A DNA stretch of 16,182 nt from contig USEV01000002.1 in assembly GCA_900553825.1 (NCBI GenBank), forward strand, positions 1 to 16,182. Direction: 5' to 3'. The notes below the pieces were generated by a model, which searched no databases, was not told the DNA's origin, and saw only the letters and a list, made by a program, of their open reading frames with translations. Below are positions 5,351-12,309 of the stretch, piece after piece. Within the stretch, counting starts at the first letter, position 1, and each line of letters starts with the position of its first letter. A program made the position numbers and the translations under genes. The DNA is from an uncultured Eubacteriales bacterium. Lineage in GTDB: Bacteria > Bacillota > Clostridia > Christensenellales > CAG-917.

Positions 5351-6562
5351 TCACTCGCCTTTCGCTTCGTCGATTTCCTCATCCGTCCAACCGTCTTCGT
5401 TCTGTTCCTGCGTGGACTGAACCTCGCAAGTGAATTCGAAATCCGACTCGTCGCGCACGGTGAGCACTATGTTGCCGTTGTTGTCCGTGCGGTAGATGGT
5501 CATATCGCGGTCGATGAATCTGTCGAGAGTGGTCTGACGGGGATGATAGAAAGTGTTGCCCTCGGCGTTGCAGCTTATGACGGCGTATTCGCAATCGATT
5601 GCGTCAAGGAATTCTTCCGTCGACGAGGTCTCGCTGCCGTGATGTCCGACTTTGAGGACATCGCAGTCGAGGTTGTCGCCCACACGCTCGACAAAGGTCG
5701 GCTCGTTGATTTCGTTGCTGTCGCCCGTGAGCACCAGGCGGAAGCCGTTGTATTCGAGTATGCCGATGGGAGAGATGGCGTTTTTCTTTTCCGCGCTGCC
5801 GAGATTGCTTTCGTCGTAATACTCCTGCGTCGGGCAGTAGAAGGTCAGACGGTAGGTCGCGTCGGTGTCCGGGGCGGCGGGGTCCTGCACGCCGTCGTCT
5901 GTGATCACGATGGCGTTCGTGTTCTCGTCGGGGTCCACATTGAGGTAGATGTTGCAGTCGGGTTCCGTAAGCGCGGCTATGAAAAATTCCGCATAAACAT
6001 TGGATGACAGAGTATCTGGGTCATTGAACAAAGCAAGTTTATCTCTACTCAAGGCGTCAATTTGATCTTGATATTTATCCGATGAAGAGGTGCCGCTTGG
6101 AACGGATTTGACATCGGGCATAAAAATGTTGCCTACATCATAAGCCTCAATCACTTCGTCAATGTATTCCACATGGTCTTCGTCACCGTGTGTGAGCATT
6201 AGATAATCGAGTTGTCCGTCGGGAATGTAGGTGGCAAGGTACTCGGCGGTTTCCTCGAAATCGTATCCGCTGCTCTTGTTGCCGCAGTCGATGAGCATGT
6301 CCTTCCCGTCGGGGAAGAGGATGAGGATGCAATCGCCCTGTCCGACATCGATGAAGTGCACCATGAGTTCGCCTTCGCCGCGGACGAGGGGCGGGTCCGT
6401 TGTGCCTTGCGACTGGGATTTGTCGTCGAATGCGGCGAGGATTTTGTCAAACACATCGGGTGCCGCGAAATAGATTATCACCGCCGCCACGACGATGACG
6501 AGGATGACCGCGACGATGAAGATGAAAAGGTTGCGCTTTGCCGTACGGTATGTCTTAGCCAT
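5351..6562 (-). CDS. Membrane-anchored ComEC-like metallo-beta-lactamase-fold hydrolase
   Basis: A 403-residue protein with a single N-terminal membrane anchor (residues 11-33) and the enzymatic domain outside. It belongs to the metallo-beta-lactamase fold of the ComEC/Rec2 C-terminal type. HFIDVGQGDC (69-78) is followed by the metal motif THGDEDH (His125, Asp127, Asp129, His130), TGDSNE with Asp281, and VGHHGS with His307. Relatives include the ComEC domain proposed to act as a nuclease in DNA uptake; whether this standalone form cuts DNA or something else is unknown. The start at 6562 is chosen because a consensus promoter ends 6 bases before it; longer forms would begin upstream of the promoter. 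No ribosome binding site is present, so the mRNA is probably leaderless. The segment read from about 5990-6180 (roughly residues 130-190) is AT-richer than the rest and looks like a variable insert. The C-terminus is acidic. Confidence 0.85.
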   Translation of the reverse strand: MAKTYRTAKRNLFIFIVAVILVIVVAAVIIYFAAPDVFDKILAAFDDKSQSQGTTDPPLVRGEGELMVHFIDVGQGDCILILFPDGKDMLIDCGNKSSGYDFEETAEYLATYIPDGQLDYLMLTHGDEDHVEYIDEVIEAYDVGNIFMPDVKSVPSGTSSSDKYQDQIDALSRDKLALFNDPDTLSSNVYAEFFIAALTEPDCNIYLNVDPDENTNAIVITDDGVQDPAAPDTDATYRLTFYCPTQEYYDESNLGSAEKKNAISPIGILEYNGFRLVLTGDSNEINEPTFVERVGDNLDCDVLKVGHHGSETSSTEEFLDAIDCEYAVISCNAEGNTFYHPRQTTLDRFIDRDMTIYRTDNNGNIVLTVRDESDFEFTCEVQSTQEQNEDGWTDEEIDEAKGE

Positions 6563-6568
6563 AACGGC

Positions 6569-6597
6569 ATTATATCCGAAACGGTGCCCGCGCGCAA
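6569..6597 (-). promoter_or_regulatory. Leaderless promoter of the MBL gene
   Basis: On the minus strand TTGCGC (6592-6597), 17 bp, then TATAAT (6569-6574). Only six bases (GCCGTT) separate the -10 box from the ATG, so the expected start of transcription is the A of ATG. Confidence 0.75.
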
Positions 6598-6667
6598 CCC
6601 GTGGAGGGCAGGCGAGCATCTTTTATTACGCCGTCCGCACTGGTTGCGCACAATCGGGGATTATGTT

Positions 6668-6696
6668 TTGCCTAAAAGTGCAATATGTGATATATT
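6668..6696 (+). promoter_or_regulatory. Leaderless promoter of mrnC-rlmB-sigH
   Basis: TTGCCT (6668-6673), 17 bp, TATATT (6691-6696), then six bases (GATGCT) and the ATG at 6703. No Shine-Dalgarno sequence fits between, so mrnC translation probably begins on a leaderless transcript, as for the divergent gene. Confidence 0.75.
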
Positions 6697-6702
6697 GATG
6701 CT

Positions 6703-7131
6703 ATGAGAGATTTCGAACACGCGATTTTCGCCCTCCGAAACCCCGTTTCCCGAGAGGAAGCGGCGAAGCTTCACCCCATGTCGCTGGCGTTTGTGGGGGA
6801 CGCGGTGCACTCGCTTTTCATGCGCACCGCGGTCACCGTCGGCAGCGAGAGCAAGACGGGCAAGCTGCACAAGGAGGTGACGGGGCACATCTCCGCCGTG
6901 GCGCAGGCGGCGGCGAGCGAGAGGATAGTCCCCCTCTTTGACGAGGACGAGGCGGACATATTCCGCAGGGCGCGCAACTGCCGCATACAGACATCGGCAA
7001 AGCACGCGGACATTGCGGAATACAGGCGCGCCAGCGGGCTGGAAGCGGTGTTCGGGTATCTCTATCTCACGGGGCAGACCGAGAGGCTGACGGAATTTCT
7101 CGTGATGACGGCGGAGGACGAAAGATGTTGA
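6703..7131 (+). CDS. mrnC: Mini-ribonuclease 3
   Basis: A 142-residue RNase III-type catalytic domain without a double-stranded RNA-binding domain, as in Mini-III of Bacillota, which trims the ends of 23S rRNA precursor. The signature LAFVGDAVHSLFMR (residues 28-41) carries catalytic Asp33. RRARN (88-92) and YRRASGLEAVFGYLYL (107-122) carry the second acidic site Glu114. The length is typical of the family. The next gene starts inside its last codons (7-base overlap), and the neighbour is the 23S rRNA methyltransferase rlmB, as in Bacillus and Clostridium, so the pair serves large-subunit maturation. There is no ribosome binding site; see the leaderless promoter. Assignment is strong. Confidence 0.95.
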   Translation: MRDFEHAIFALRNPVSREEAAKLHPMSLAFVGDAVHSLFMRTAVTVGSESKTGKLHKEVTGHISAVAQAAASERIVPLFDEDEADIFRRARNCRIQTSAKHADIAEYRRASGLEAVFGYLYLTGQTERLTEFLVMTAEDERC

Positions 7132-7847
7132 TTTACGGGCGCAATCCCGTGCGCGAGGCGTTCCGCGCGGGCAAGACGGTTGAAAAGCTTTACCTTCTCA
7201 AGGGCGAGCGCGGCGGCGCAATCGGCGAGATTTTCGGCGCGGCGAAGGAGAACAAAGTGCCCGTCAAATATCTCGAAAGGGAGGCTTTCGAGCGGCTGGC
7301 GGGCGGAGCCAACCACCAGGGCGTGGCGGCGGAAGTCACCGACTTTTCCTATTCCTCCGTAGACGACATCTTCGAGCTTGCGAAGAGCAGGGGCGAGAAT
7401 GTGCTCATGGTGCTCACCGACGGCATCACCGACCCTCACAACCTCGGCGCAATCATCAGGAGCGCGGAGTGCATGGGCGCGCACGGAGTGGTCATCCCGC
7501 GGCACAGGAATGTGAGCGTCAACGACACGGTGGTCAAGGTGTCGAGCGGCGCGACGGAGCACCTGCCCGTTGCGAAAGTCACCAACATCAACGATGCCAT
7601 CCGCGAGCTCAAGGAGCGCAATGTGTGGGTTTACGCGTGCGATTTCGGCGGTAAAGCCCCGAAATGTGCGGATTTCACCGCAAACACAGCGTTCGTCGTG
7701 GGCAGCGAGGGCGAGGGTGTGAAGAGGCTTACGCGCGAGCTTTGCGACGATGTGGTCACCATTCCCGAAAAGGGCAAAATCAATTCCCTCAACGCGTCGG
7801 TCGCGGCGGGGGTCATGCTTTACGAGGCAATGAGGCAACGCTCATGA
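7125..7847 (+). CDS. rlmB: 23S rRNA 2'-O-methyltransferase, RlmB/TrmH family
   Basis: A 240-residue SPOUT methyltransferase using S-adenosylmethionine. An N-terminal substrate-binding domain begins YGRNPVREAF (4-13) and includes GGANHQGVAAE (60-70). The knotted catalytic domain shows all three motifs: DPHNLGAIIRSAE (103-115) with Arg112, VGSEGEGV (192-199), and IPEKGKINSLNASVAAGV (213-230). RlmB methylates a guanosine ribose in domain V of 23S rRNA; the exact target in this organism is inferred from family. GGAGG at 7113-7117 precedes the ATG, which lies within the end of mrnC. Its last bases overlap the next gene as ATGA, so the three genes are translationally coupled. Bacillus has yacP between this gene and sigH; here it is absent. 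Confidence 0.93.
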   Translation: MLIYGRNPVREAFRAGKTVEKLYLLKGERGGAIGEIFGAAKENKVPVKYLEREAFERLAGGANHQGVAAEVTDFSYSSVDDIFELAKSRGENVLMVLTDGITDPHNLGAIIRSAECMGAHGVVIPRHRNVSVNDTVVKVSSGATEHLPVAKVTNINDAIRELKERNVWVYACDFGGKAPKCADFTANTAFVVGSEGEGVKRLTRELCDDVVTIPEKGKINSLNASVAAGVMLYEAMRQRS

Positions 7848-8452
7848 AAGAGTACGACAAGCTGGACGACAACGCACTCGCCGCCCTCGCGCAGGAGGGC
7901 GACGCGCTTGCGGAAAGCGCGCTGGTCAAGCGGCACACGGGGCTCGCCAAGGGCATATCCCGCTCCTATTTTCTGACGGGCGGCGACGAGGACGACCTCT
8001 TTCAGATTGCGCTCATCGCCCTGCTTTACGCGGTGCGGAATTTCAAGCCGGAGAAGGGGGCGGAGTTTTCCACCTATGCGTCCGCCTGCATCCGCAACAG
8101 AATGATAGACGCGGTGCGCAGTGCGTCGGCGGGCAAAAATTCCTTCATCAACGATGGGTTGAGGATAGAGGACGACGACGCGGCGGAGGGGGGCGTTTCC
8201 CTGGGCGAGCTGGCGTCGCCGGAGCTTTCTCCCGAGCAGTACTACATCGAAAAGGAAGCGGAGGAGGCATTTTACGATGCGCTTTCCCGCGCGCTCGGCG
8301 AGAACGACATGAATGTCATCAGGCTCTATCTCGCCTCCATGCCCTACAAGGAGATTTCCGAAAAGCTGGGCATTTCCGTCAAGAAGGTGGACAATGTGAT
8401 TTACGGCGCGAAAAAGAAAATCGCGCGGCTCATCGAGGAGCTCAAAAACTGA
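7844..8452 (+). CDS. sigH: RNA polymerase sigma factor of the SigH (sigma-30) type
   Basis: A 202-residue sigma-70 family factor. Sigma region 2 (about 22-95) contains SYFLTGGDEDDLFQIALIAL, matching the SigH-type YFLxGADxEDLxQ block, and FSTYASACIRNRMIDA (75-90). The region 4 helix-turn-helix lies at about 166-193 (MPYKEISEKLGISVKKVDN). SigH directs transition-phase and early sporulation or competence genes in Bacillota. Whether this organism sporulates cannot be told. The linker between regions 2 and 4 is unusually rich in Asp and Glu. The start at 7844 overlaps the rlmB stop by four bases (ATGA), with GAGG upstream; longer readings of the frame run through rlmB and are rejected. Synteny supports the assignment. 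Confidence 0.9.
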   Translation: MKEYDKLDDNALAALAQEGDALAESALVKRHTGLAKGISRSYFLTGGDEDDLFQIALIALLYAVRNFKPEKGAEFSTYASACIRNRMIDAVRSASAGKNSFINDGLRIEDDDAAEGGVSLGELASPELSPEQYYIEKEAEEAFYDALSRALGENDMNVIRLYLASMPYKEISEKLGISVKKVDNVIYGAKKKIARLIEELKN

Positions 8453-8470
8453 TTTGACGCGGTTTGCGCG

Positions 8471-8489
8471 GAATTTTCGCGGAAAATTC
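8471..8489. terminator. Hairpin after sigH, probable terminator
   Basis: GAATTTTC and GAAAATTC form a perfect 8-bp stem around GCG, and a second GAATTTTC with a T-rich tail (8491-8501) follows. The T-run is interrupted and merges into the rpsF -35 box, so termination is probably incomplete. Confidence 0.5.
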
Positions 8490-8499
8490 GGAATTTTCT

Positions 8500-8528
8500 T
8501 TGACTTTAACTCCTTTATATATTATTAT
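8500..8528 (+). promoter_or_regulatory. Promoter of rpsF-ssb-rpsR
   Basis: TTGACT (8500-8505), 17 bp, TATTAT (8523-8528), in an AT-rich patch between sigH and rpsF. Confidence 0.8.
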
Positions 8529-8534
8529 AGTCAA

Positions 8535-8601
8535 GCGATTCCGCACAGGCGGGACGCTAATCCTTCCCCGCAAGGGGCTGAAGTCCAAAAGGAGGTAAAG
8601 C
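8535..8601 (+). promoter_or_regulatory. Structured rpsF leader, candidate S6:S18 autoregulatory element
   Basis: The 70-base leader can pair GGAC (8552-8555) with GTCC (8583-8586), enclosing an unpaired GCTAAT and a hairpin in which CCC/GGG closes a GCAA loop with a GCT bulge. The rpsF-rpsR operon of many bacteria carries a leader bound by the S6:S18 complex. The operon identity and a bulged hairpin at the right place fit, but I cannot confirm the conserved bases. GGAGG at 8591-8595 lies right after the stem. Confidence 0.4.
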
Positions 8602-8880
8602 ATGAATAATTACGAGATTCTCTACATTATTCGTTGCGACATCGAAGATGACCGCAAAAAACAGGTCGTCGAAAAGTACAACGCGCTGGTTGAAAAACTC
8701 GGAACGCTCATTTCCACCGACGAGTGGGGCATGAGGGCGTTTGCCTACGAGATCAACAAGCAGACGGAAGGCTACTATGTCCTCATGAACATAGAGTGCG
8801 ACGCTGCTGCGCAGGCGGAAATCGACAGACAGATGGGCATCGACGACAATGTCGTGAGAAAGATGATACTCAAAAAGTGA
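8602..8880 (+). CDS. rpsF: Small-subunit ribosomal protein bS6
   Basis: A 92-residue protein of the S6 family that binds with S18 to the central domain of 16S rRNA. The start MNNYEILYIIRCDIED, the middle block WGMRAFAYEINKQTEGYYVLM (split about 46-66), and the end DDNVVRKMILKK are typical. The length is normal. It is the first gene of the rpsF-ssb-rpsR operon with its own promoter; a GGAGG site precedes the start. Only 16 bases separate it from ssb. Confidence 0.96.
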   Translation: MNNYEILYIIRCDIEDDRKKQVVEKYNALVEKLGTLISTDEWGMRAFAYEINKQTEGYYVLMNIECDAAAQAEIDRQMGIDDNVVRKMILKK

Positions 8881-8896
8881 GCGATAAGGAGTAGAT

Positions 8897-9292
8897 ATGA
8901 ACAAGGTGTTTTTGATTGGCAATCTGACAAGGGACCCCGAGCTTTCCACCACGGGTAGCGGCGTCAAGTACTGCCGTTTCACCCTTGCCGTGTCGCGCTC
9001 TTATGCCAAGGACGGCAAGAGGGAGACGGATTTTCTTCCCGTCGTCGTCTGGAGAGCGCAGGCGGACAACTGCGCGCGCTACCTCAAGAAGGGCAGCAAG
9101 GCGGCAGTCAGCGGTTCCGTCCAGACAAGAACTTTCGACGCCCCCGACGGCAGCCGTCGCTATGTGACGGAAATCGCGGCGGACGAAGTCCAGTTCCTCT
9201 CCACCAGGAGTGAAGAGGGCAGGGAGGACAGCGTGGAGAAGGGCGAGGATTTCGACGACCTCACTCCCATTGACGACGACCTTCCGTTTTGA
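8897..9292 (+). CDS. ssb: Single-stranded DNA-binding protein
   Basis: A 131-residue OB-fold protein that coats single-stranded DNA in replication and repair. It begins MNKVFLIGNLTRDPELS and contains FTLAVSRSY, TDFLPVVVWRAQADNCARYL and KKGSKAAVSGSVQTRTF. It ends in the acidic tip DDDLPF, which recruits partner proteins to SSB. The linker (residues about 102-124) is shorter and less glycine-rich than in E. coli and is highly charged. AAGGAG lies upstream of the ATG. Its place between rpsF and rpsR is the classic Bacillota order. Confidence 0.97.
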   Translation: MNKVFLIGNLTRDPELSTTGSGVKYCRFTLAVSRSYAKDGKRETDFLPVVVWRAQADNCARYLKKGSKAAVSGSVQTRTFDAPDGSRRYVTEIAADEVQFLSTRSEEGREDSVEKGEDFDDLTPIDDDLPF

Positions 9293-9313
9293 TTTTCAAG
9301 GAGATAACTTAAA

Positions 9314-9562
9314 ATGAGCGAAGAAGTAAAAGCCCCGCGCCCTCCCAAGAGAGCGCCCAAGAAGAAGGTGTGCCTGTTCTGTGTCGAGCACGCCGACAGC
9401 ATCGATTACAAGGATGCGGCGAAGCTGCGCCGCTTCATCACCGAGAAGGGTAAGATTCTGCCCCGCAGAATGAGCGGAGTCTGCGCCCGTCACCAGAGGC
9501 TGCTCGCGACGGCAATCAAGCGTGCGAGGGTCATGGCACTGCTGCCCTACAAAGCAGACTGA
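9314..9562 (+). CDS. rpsR: Small-subunit ribosomal protein bS18
   Basis: An 82-residue protein, partner of S6 in the 16S rRNA central domain. The core [20 protein letters not shown] (31-50) and the end [11 protein letters not shown] are diagnostic. It keeps the zinc-type residues Cys20, Cys23, Cys57 and His60, so it is the zinc-bearing form of S18. The N-terminus is rich in Pro, Lys and Arg. AAGGAG precedes the start. It is the last gene of the operon, and a strong terminator follows within a few bases. Confidence 0.97.
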   Translation: MSEEVKAPRPPKRAPKKKVCLFCVEHADSIDYKDAAKLRRFITEKGKILPRRMSGVCARHQRLLATAIKRARVMALLPYKAD

Positions 9563-9565
9563 CGA

Positions 9566-9595
9566 TAAAAAACGCGCGGCACGCCGCGCGTTTTT
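9566..9595. terminator. Bidirectional terminator after rpsR
   Basis: ACGCGCGG and CCGCGCGT pair around CACG, with A6 before and T6 after. It can serve both rpsR and the convergent gene that ends at 9602. Confidence 0.9.
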
Positions 9596-9601
9596 TGTTT
9601 C

Positions 9602-10129
9602 TCAAAACACGGCTTTGAACCGCGTTTTGAGCTCCTTCCGTTCCTCTTCGGTGAGGGTTTCGGCATAAGCCTTTGCGCACCTCTTTGCCGTTTTCATGAG
9701 TTCGAAATCGCCCATTTCGGCGAACACCGTGAGGGGAGGCGCCTTGGTCGTCCTGCCCATGAGGTCGCGCAAAATGATGAGCGCAACCGCCTTCCGAGGC
9801 GTGACGCCGAGCTCGGCGGCAAGCGCCGCCAGCTCGTTCTCGTCCATGCCCGTCACGATTTTCGCACCCGCCACGCACTCCTCGTAGACGGCGATGAATT
9901 CCGGGGTTATCTTGCCGAGGATATAGTCCCCGAAGGGCGACGCCGCGCACTCCGCGACGCCGCAGCCGCATTCCCCGCAGCAATCCGTTTTCTCGGCGTC
10001 GGAGGGCATTTCCGCGCTCGCCTGCGCGGTCGCGTCGCACGCTCCGCGGGCGTCCTCCGCCGTTGTCGCAAAGGGCAGGATTCCTGCCCCCGCAAGCGCC
10101 AAAGTCAACATAAGAAACAATTTCAGCAT
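9602..10129 (-). CDS. Secreted cysteine-rich protein of unknown function
   Basis: A 175-residue protein with a signal peptide: MLKLFLMLTLALAGAGILPF followed by a likely cleavage near ATTAEDA. The mature part starts with a low-complexity Ala/Asp/Thr stretch. It then has a dense cysteine patch at residues 50-61 (Cys50, 51, 54, 56, 61), with further Cys31, 85 and 151. The second half (97-125, DENELAALAAELGVTPRKAV) looks helical, and the C-terminus is charged. I do not recognise the family. The clustered cysteines suggest metal binding or disulfides outside the membrane. The start at 10129 is chosen because AAGGAG (complement of 10137-10142) sits properly upstream and it yields a clean signal peptide; the longer frame to 10225 lacks one. 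It is a single gene, convergent with rpsR. Confidence 0.7.
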   Translation of the reverse strand: MLKLFLMLTLALAGAGILPFATTAEDARGACDATAQASAEMPSDAEKTDCCGECGCGVAECAASPFGDYILGKITPEFIAVYEECVAGAKIVTGMDENELAALAAELGVTPRKAVALIILRDLMGRTTKAPPLTVFAEMGDFELMKTAKRCAKAYAETLTEEERKELKTRFKAVF

Positions 10130-10187
10130 TCCGTTCTCCTTTACACGCGCCCGCGCTTCCGCGCACGCTTCCATAAGATAGAATCGC

Positions 10188-10216
10188 TTGACATTCCATC
10201 CGCGGATATGTACAAT
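10188..10216 (+). promoter_or_regulatory. Consensus promoter with no protein gene behind it
   Basis: A perfect TTGACA (10188-10193), 17 bp, and TACAAT (10211-10216) point rightward into a stretch without a supported coding frame. The transcript would start near 10223 and meet a hairpin with a T7 tail about 80 bases later. Confidence 0.75.
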
Positions 10217-10222
10217 GTCAGG

Positions 10223-10302
10223 CAAGAAAAGGCTCTGTTGTTCGCCGCAAGGCTCGAACTGTGCGAAAAACGATTTATCGGTGCGCGACCTTTTCTTTTT
10301 TT
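10223..10302 (+). ncRNA. Candidate small RNA of about 80 nt
   Basis: AGAAAAGG (10225-10232) at the very start of the predicted transcript pairs with CCTTTTCT (10289-10296), followed by T6; this closing helix also serves as the terminator. Inside, GTTCG/CGAAC plus CC/GG close a GCAA tetraloop with a CT bulge (10240-10259), and CGAT/ATCG (10271-10280) can form a small second hairpin after an A5 run. There is no ribosome binding site before any ATG in the transcript. It does not show the signal recognition particle RNA core, is far too short for 6S RNA, and is not a tRNA. The gap from here to the transketolase promoter at 10430 shows no further gene. Confidence 0.55.
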
Positions 10303-10429
10303 ATGTCCCGCCGGCCGCAGAGTTTTTTCTTTTTCCGCCGTCCGTGACGGTTTGAACCCGTTGTTAATGTGCGCGTATGAGACGGAAATATTCCAAATCG
10401 TTAATTTATGAACTTTTTTTCAAACTCTA
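10303..10429. other. Gene-free spacer before the transketolase promoter
   Basis: Mixed composition with T-rich runs and one small hairpin (CCGTC/GACGG, 10337-10349). I see no supported gene or further promoter here. Confidence 0.4.
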
Positions 10430-10458
10430 TTGAAATGGTTTTTCTTTGATGTTATAAT
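10430..10458 (+). promoter_or_regulatory. Promoter of the transketolase genes
   Basis: TTGAAA (10430-10435), 17 bp, perfect TATAAT (10453-10458), with AAGGAGG about 8 bases before the ATG at 10482. Confidence 0.85.
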
Positions 10459-10481
10459 GCAGTGGATAAGGAGGAAGTCAA

Positions 10482-11297
10482 ATGCAGAAAGAAAAACTGG
10501 AATTTTTGACAGCCAAAGCGCGTAAACTCCGCGACGACGCAATCGAGATCATCGGGCATTTCGGCGTGGGTCACATCGGCGGCGCGATGTCCGTCATGGA
10601 CGCGCTCACGGTGATCTATTACGACAAGGCGAATGTCGATCCCTCAAATCCAAAAAAACAGGACCGCGACCGCGTCATCATGTCCAAGGGGCATGCGGGT
10701 CCCGCGATGTATGCGGTGCTCGCCGACCTCGGATACTATCCCAAGGAATGGATGACGACGCTCAACCGCAACGGCACGAACCTGCCTTCCCACTGCGACA
10801 TGAACAAGACCCCCGGCATCGACATGACCGCGGGCTCGCTCGGGCAGGGGCTTTCGGCTGCCGTCGGCATGGCGATTGCCGCCAAGATCGACCGCAACCC
10901 CGCCACCATCTACTGCTTCATCGGCGACGGTGAGAGCCAGGAAGGGCAGATCTGGGAAGCGACGATGCTTGCCGCCGCAAAGAAGCTGGACAACCTCATC
11001 GTGCTGCTTGACTACAACAAGATGCAGCTCGACGGTCCCGTGGCTTCCATCAACGGGCTCGAGCCCGTGGCGGACAAGTGGAAGGCGTTCAACTTTTTCG
11101 TGCAGCAGGTCAACGGCCACGACATCGAGGCGATTTCCGACGCAATCGACGCGGCAAAGGCGCAGAAGGGCAAGCCGTCCATGATAGTGCTCGACACGAT
11201 CAAGGGTTACGGCGCTTCCTTCACCCAGGGCGTTGCGAACTGCCACAGCATGTCCGTGCCCGAAGAGGTGTGGAGAAAAGAGACGGGGAGGTATTGA
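10482..11297 (+). CDS. Transketolase, N-terminal (thiamine diphosphate-binding) subunit
   Basis: A 271-residue subunit of a two-part transketolase, which moves two-carbon units between sugar phosphates in the non-oxidative pentose phosphate pathway. Seen in order: GHFGVGHIGGAMS (25-37, His31), MSKGHAGPA (67-75, His71), IDMTAGSLGQGLS (113-125), and the thiamine diphosphate motif GDGESQEGQIWEA (148-160) ending at LLDYNK with Asn179. The length is normal for the split form found in many anaerobes and archaea. The second subunit begins one base after the stop, so the two are made together. A strong ribosome binding site is present. Substrate use is inferred from the family. Confidence 0.94.
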   Translation: MQKEKLEFLTAKARKLRDDAIEIIGHFGVGHIGGAMSVMDALTVIYYDKANVDPSNPKKQDRDRVIMSKGHAGPAMYAVLADLGYYPKEWMTTLNRNGTNLPSHCDMNKTPGIDMTAGSLGQGLSAAVGMAIAAKIDRNPATIYCFIGDGESQEGQIWEATMLAAAKKLDNLIVLLDYNKMQLDGPVASINGLEPVADKWKAFNFFVQQVNGHDIEAISDAIDAAKAQKGKPSMIVLDTIKGYGASFTQGVANCHSMSVPEEVWRKETGRY

Positions 11298-11298
11298 T

Positions 11299-12237
11299 AT
11301 GACCGACGAAAAAGAAATCAGGCAAGTTATGGCGGCGGGCCTCGTCGAGGCTGCCGAGAAAGACAGCAGAATCGTCGTGCTCGATGCCGACCTCATGAGC
11401 TGTCACGCAACCAAATGTTTCCTCGAAGCGTTCCCCGAGAGGTTCATCAATGTGGGCATCGCCGAGGCAAACATGATAGGCGTCGCGGCGGGCATGGCAG
11501 CTTTCGGGAAAATCCCGTTCGCGTTCAGCTTCGCCCCCTTTGCGACGAGAAGGTGCTACGACCAGATCTTCATCTCCGTGGCGTACAGCAAGCTCAATGT
11601 CAAGATAGTGGGTTCCGACCCCGGCGTCATGGCGGAGGCAAACGGCGGCACGCACATGCCCTTCGAGGACATGGCAATCATGCGCGCCATCCCCAAGATG
11701 GTGTGCTTCGAGCCCACGGACGCCGCGATGCTCAAGAAGGCGCTGCCGCAGATAATCGATTATCCCGGCGCGGTCTACATCCGTATGTTCCGCAAGAAGG
11801 CGGAAAAGGTGTTTGACGATTCCCTGGATTTCGAGCTCGGCAAGGCTGTGGAGATCAAGGACGGCAAGGATGTCACGCTCATCGCATCGGGCATAATGGT
11901 GTCGCGCGCGAAAGAGGCGGCGGAAGTGCTGGCGGGCAAGGGCATATCGGCGGCTGTCGTCAATATGCACACCTGGAAGCCCGTCGACGAGGACGCAATC
12001 GTCAGGGCGGCAAAGAAGACGGGTGCAATCGTCACCTGCGAGAACCACACGACCAACGGCGGCCTCGGCAGCGCGGTTGCGGAAGTCGCGGTTTCCAAGT
12101 GCCCCGTGCCCATGGAGCTCATCGGCGTCGTCAACAGCTTCGGCGAAGTCGGCAAGCAGGCCTACCTCAGCGAGAAGTTCCACCTCACCGTCGACGACAT
12201 CGTCGCGGCGGCGGAGAGAGCCGTGGCAAGAAAGTGA
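11299..12237 (+). CDS. Transketolase, C-terminal subunit
   Basis: A 312-residue partner of the preceding subunit. It holds the pyrimidine-binding domain with the catalytic glutamate in NVGIAEANMIGVAAGMA (Glu56), the block FAPFATRRCYDQI, a loop EANGGTHMPFEDMAIMRAIP that faces substrate phosphate in this family, and the C-terminal domain with ENHTTNGGLGSAVAEV. The start at 11299 follows the stop of the first subunit by one base and has GGGAGG upstream; the longer frame beginning at 11233 overlaps that gene and is rejected. It could be confused with 1-deoxyxylulose-5-phosphate synthase, but that enzyme is one chain and this pair is standard split transketolase. The two-gene operon has no obvious terminator before 12275. 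Confidence 0.93.
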   Translation: MTDEKEIRQVMAAGLVEAAEKDSRIVVLDADLMSCHATKCFLEAFPERFINVGIAEANMIGVAAGMAAFGKIPFAFSFAPFATRRCYDQIFISVAYSKLNVKIVGSDPGVMAEANGGTHMPFEDMAIMRAIPKMVCFEPTDAAMLKKALPQIIDYPGAVYIRMFRKKAEKVFDDSLDFELGKAVEIKDGKDVTLIASGIMVSRAKEAAEVLAGKGISAAVVNMHTWKPVDEDAIVRAAKKTGAIVTCENHTTNGGLGSAVAEVAVSKCPVPMELIGVVNSFGEVGKQAYLSEKFHLTVDDIVAAAERAVARK

Positions 12238-12274
12238 CCCCTTCGCGCGGCGGGCAACCCGGAGAAATTCGCGA

Positions 12275-12303
12275 TTGACACCTGTCGTGCGATAAAGTAT
12301 TAT
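12275..12303 (+). promoter_or_regulatory. Promoter of the SCP2-like/aminotransferase operon
   Basis: Perfect TTGACA (12275-12280), 17 bp, TATTAT (12298-12303), 72 bases before the ATG. Confidence 0.85.
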
Positions 12304-12309
12304 TATTTC

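Noticed and set aside
5000..6007. 335-residue plus-strand ORF across the end of proS and opposite the MBL gene
   Set aside because: It crosses a strong bidirectional terminator and is antisense to a recognised gene.
10208..10411. 67-residue ORF in the candidate sRNA region
   Set aside because: Its ATG precedes the predicted transcription start and has no ribosome binding site; the frame passes through the terminator.
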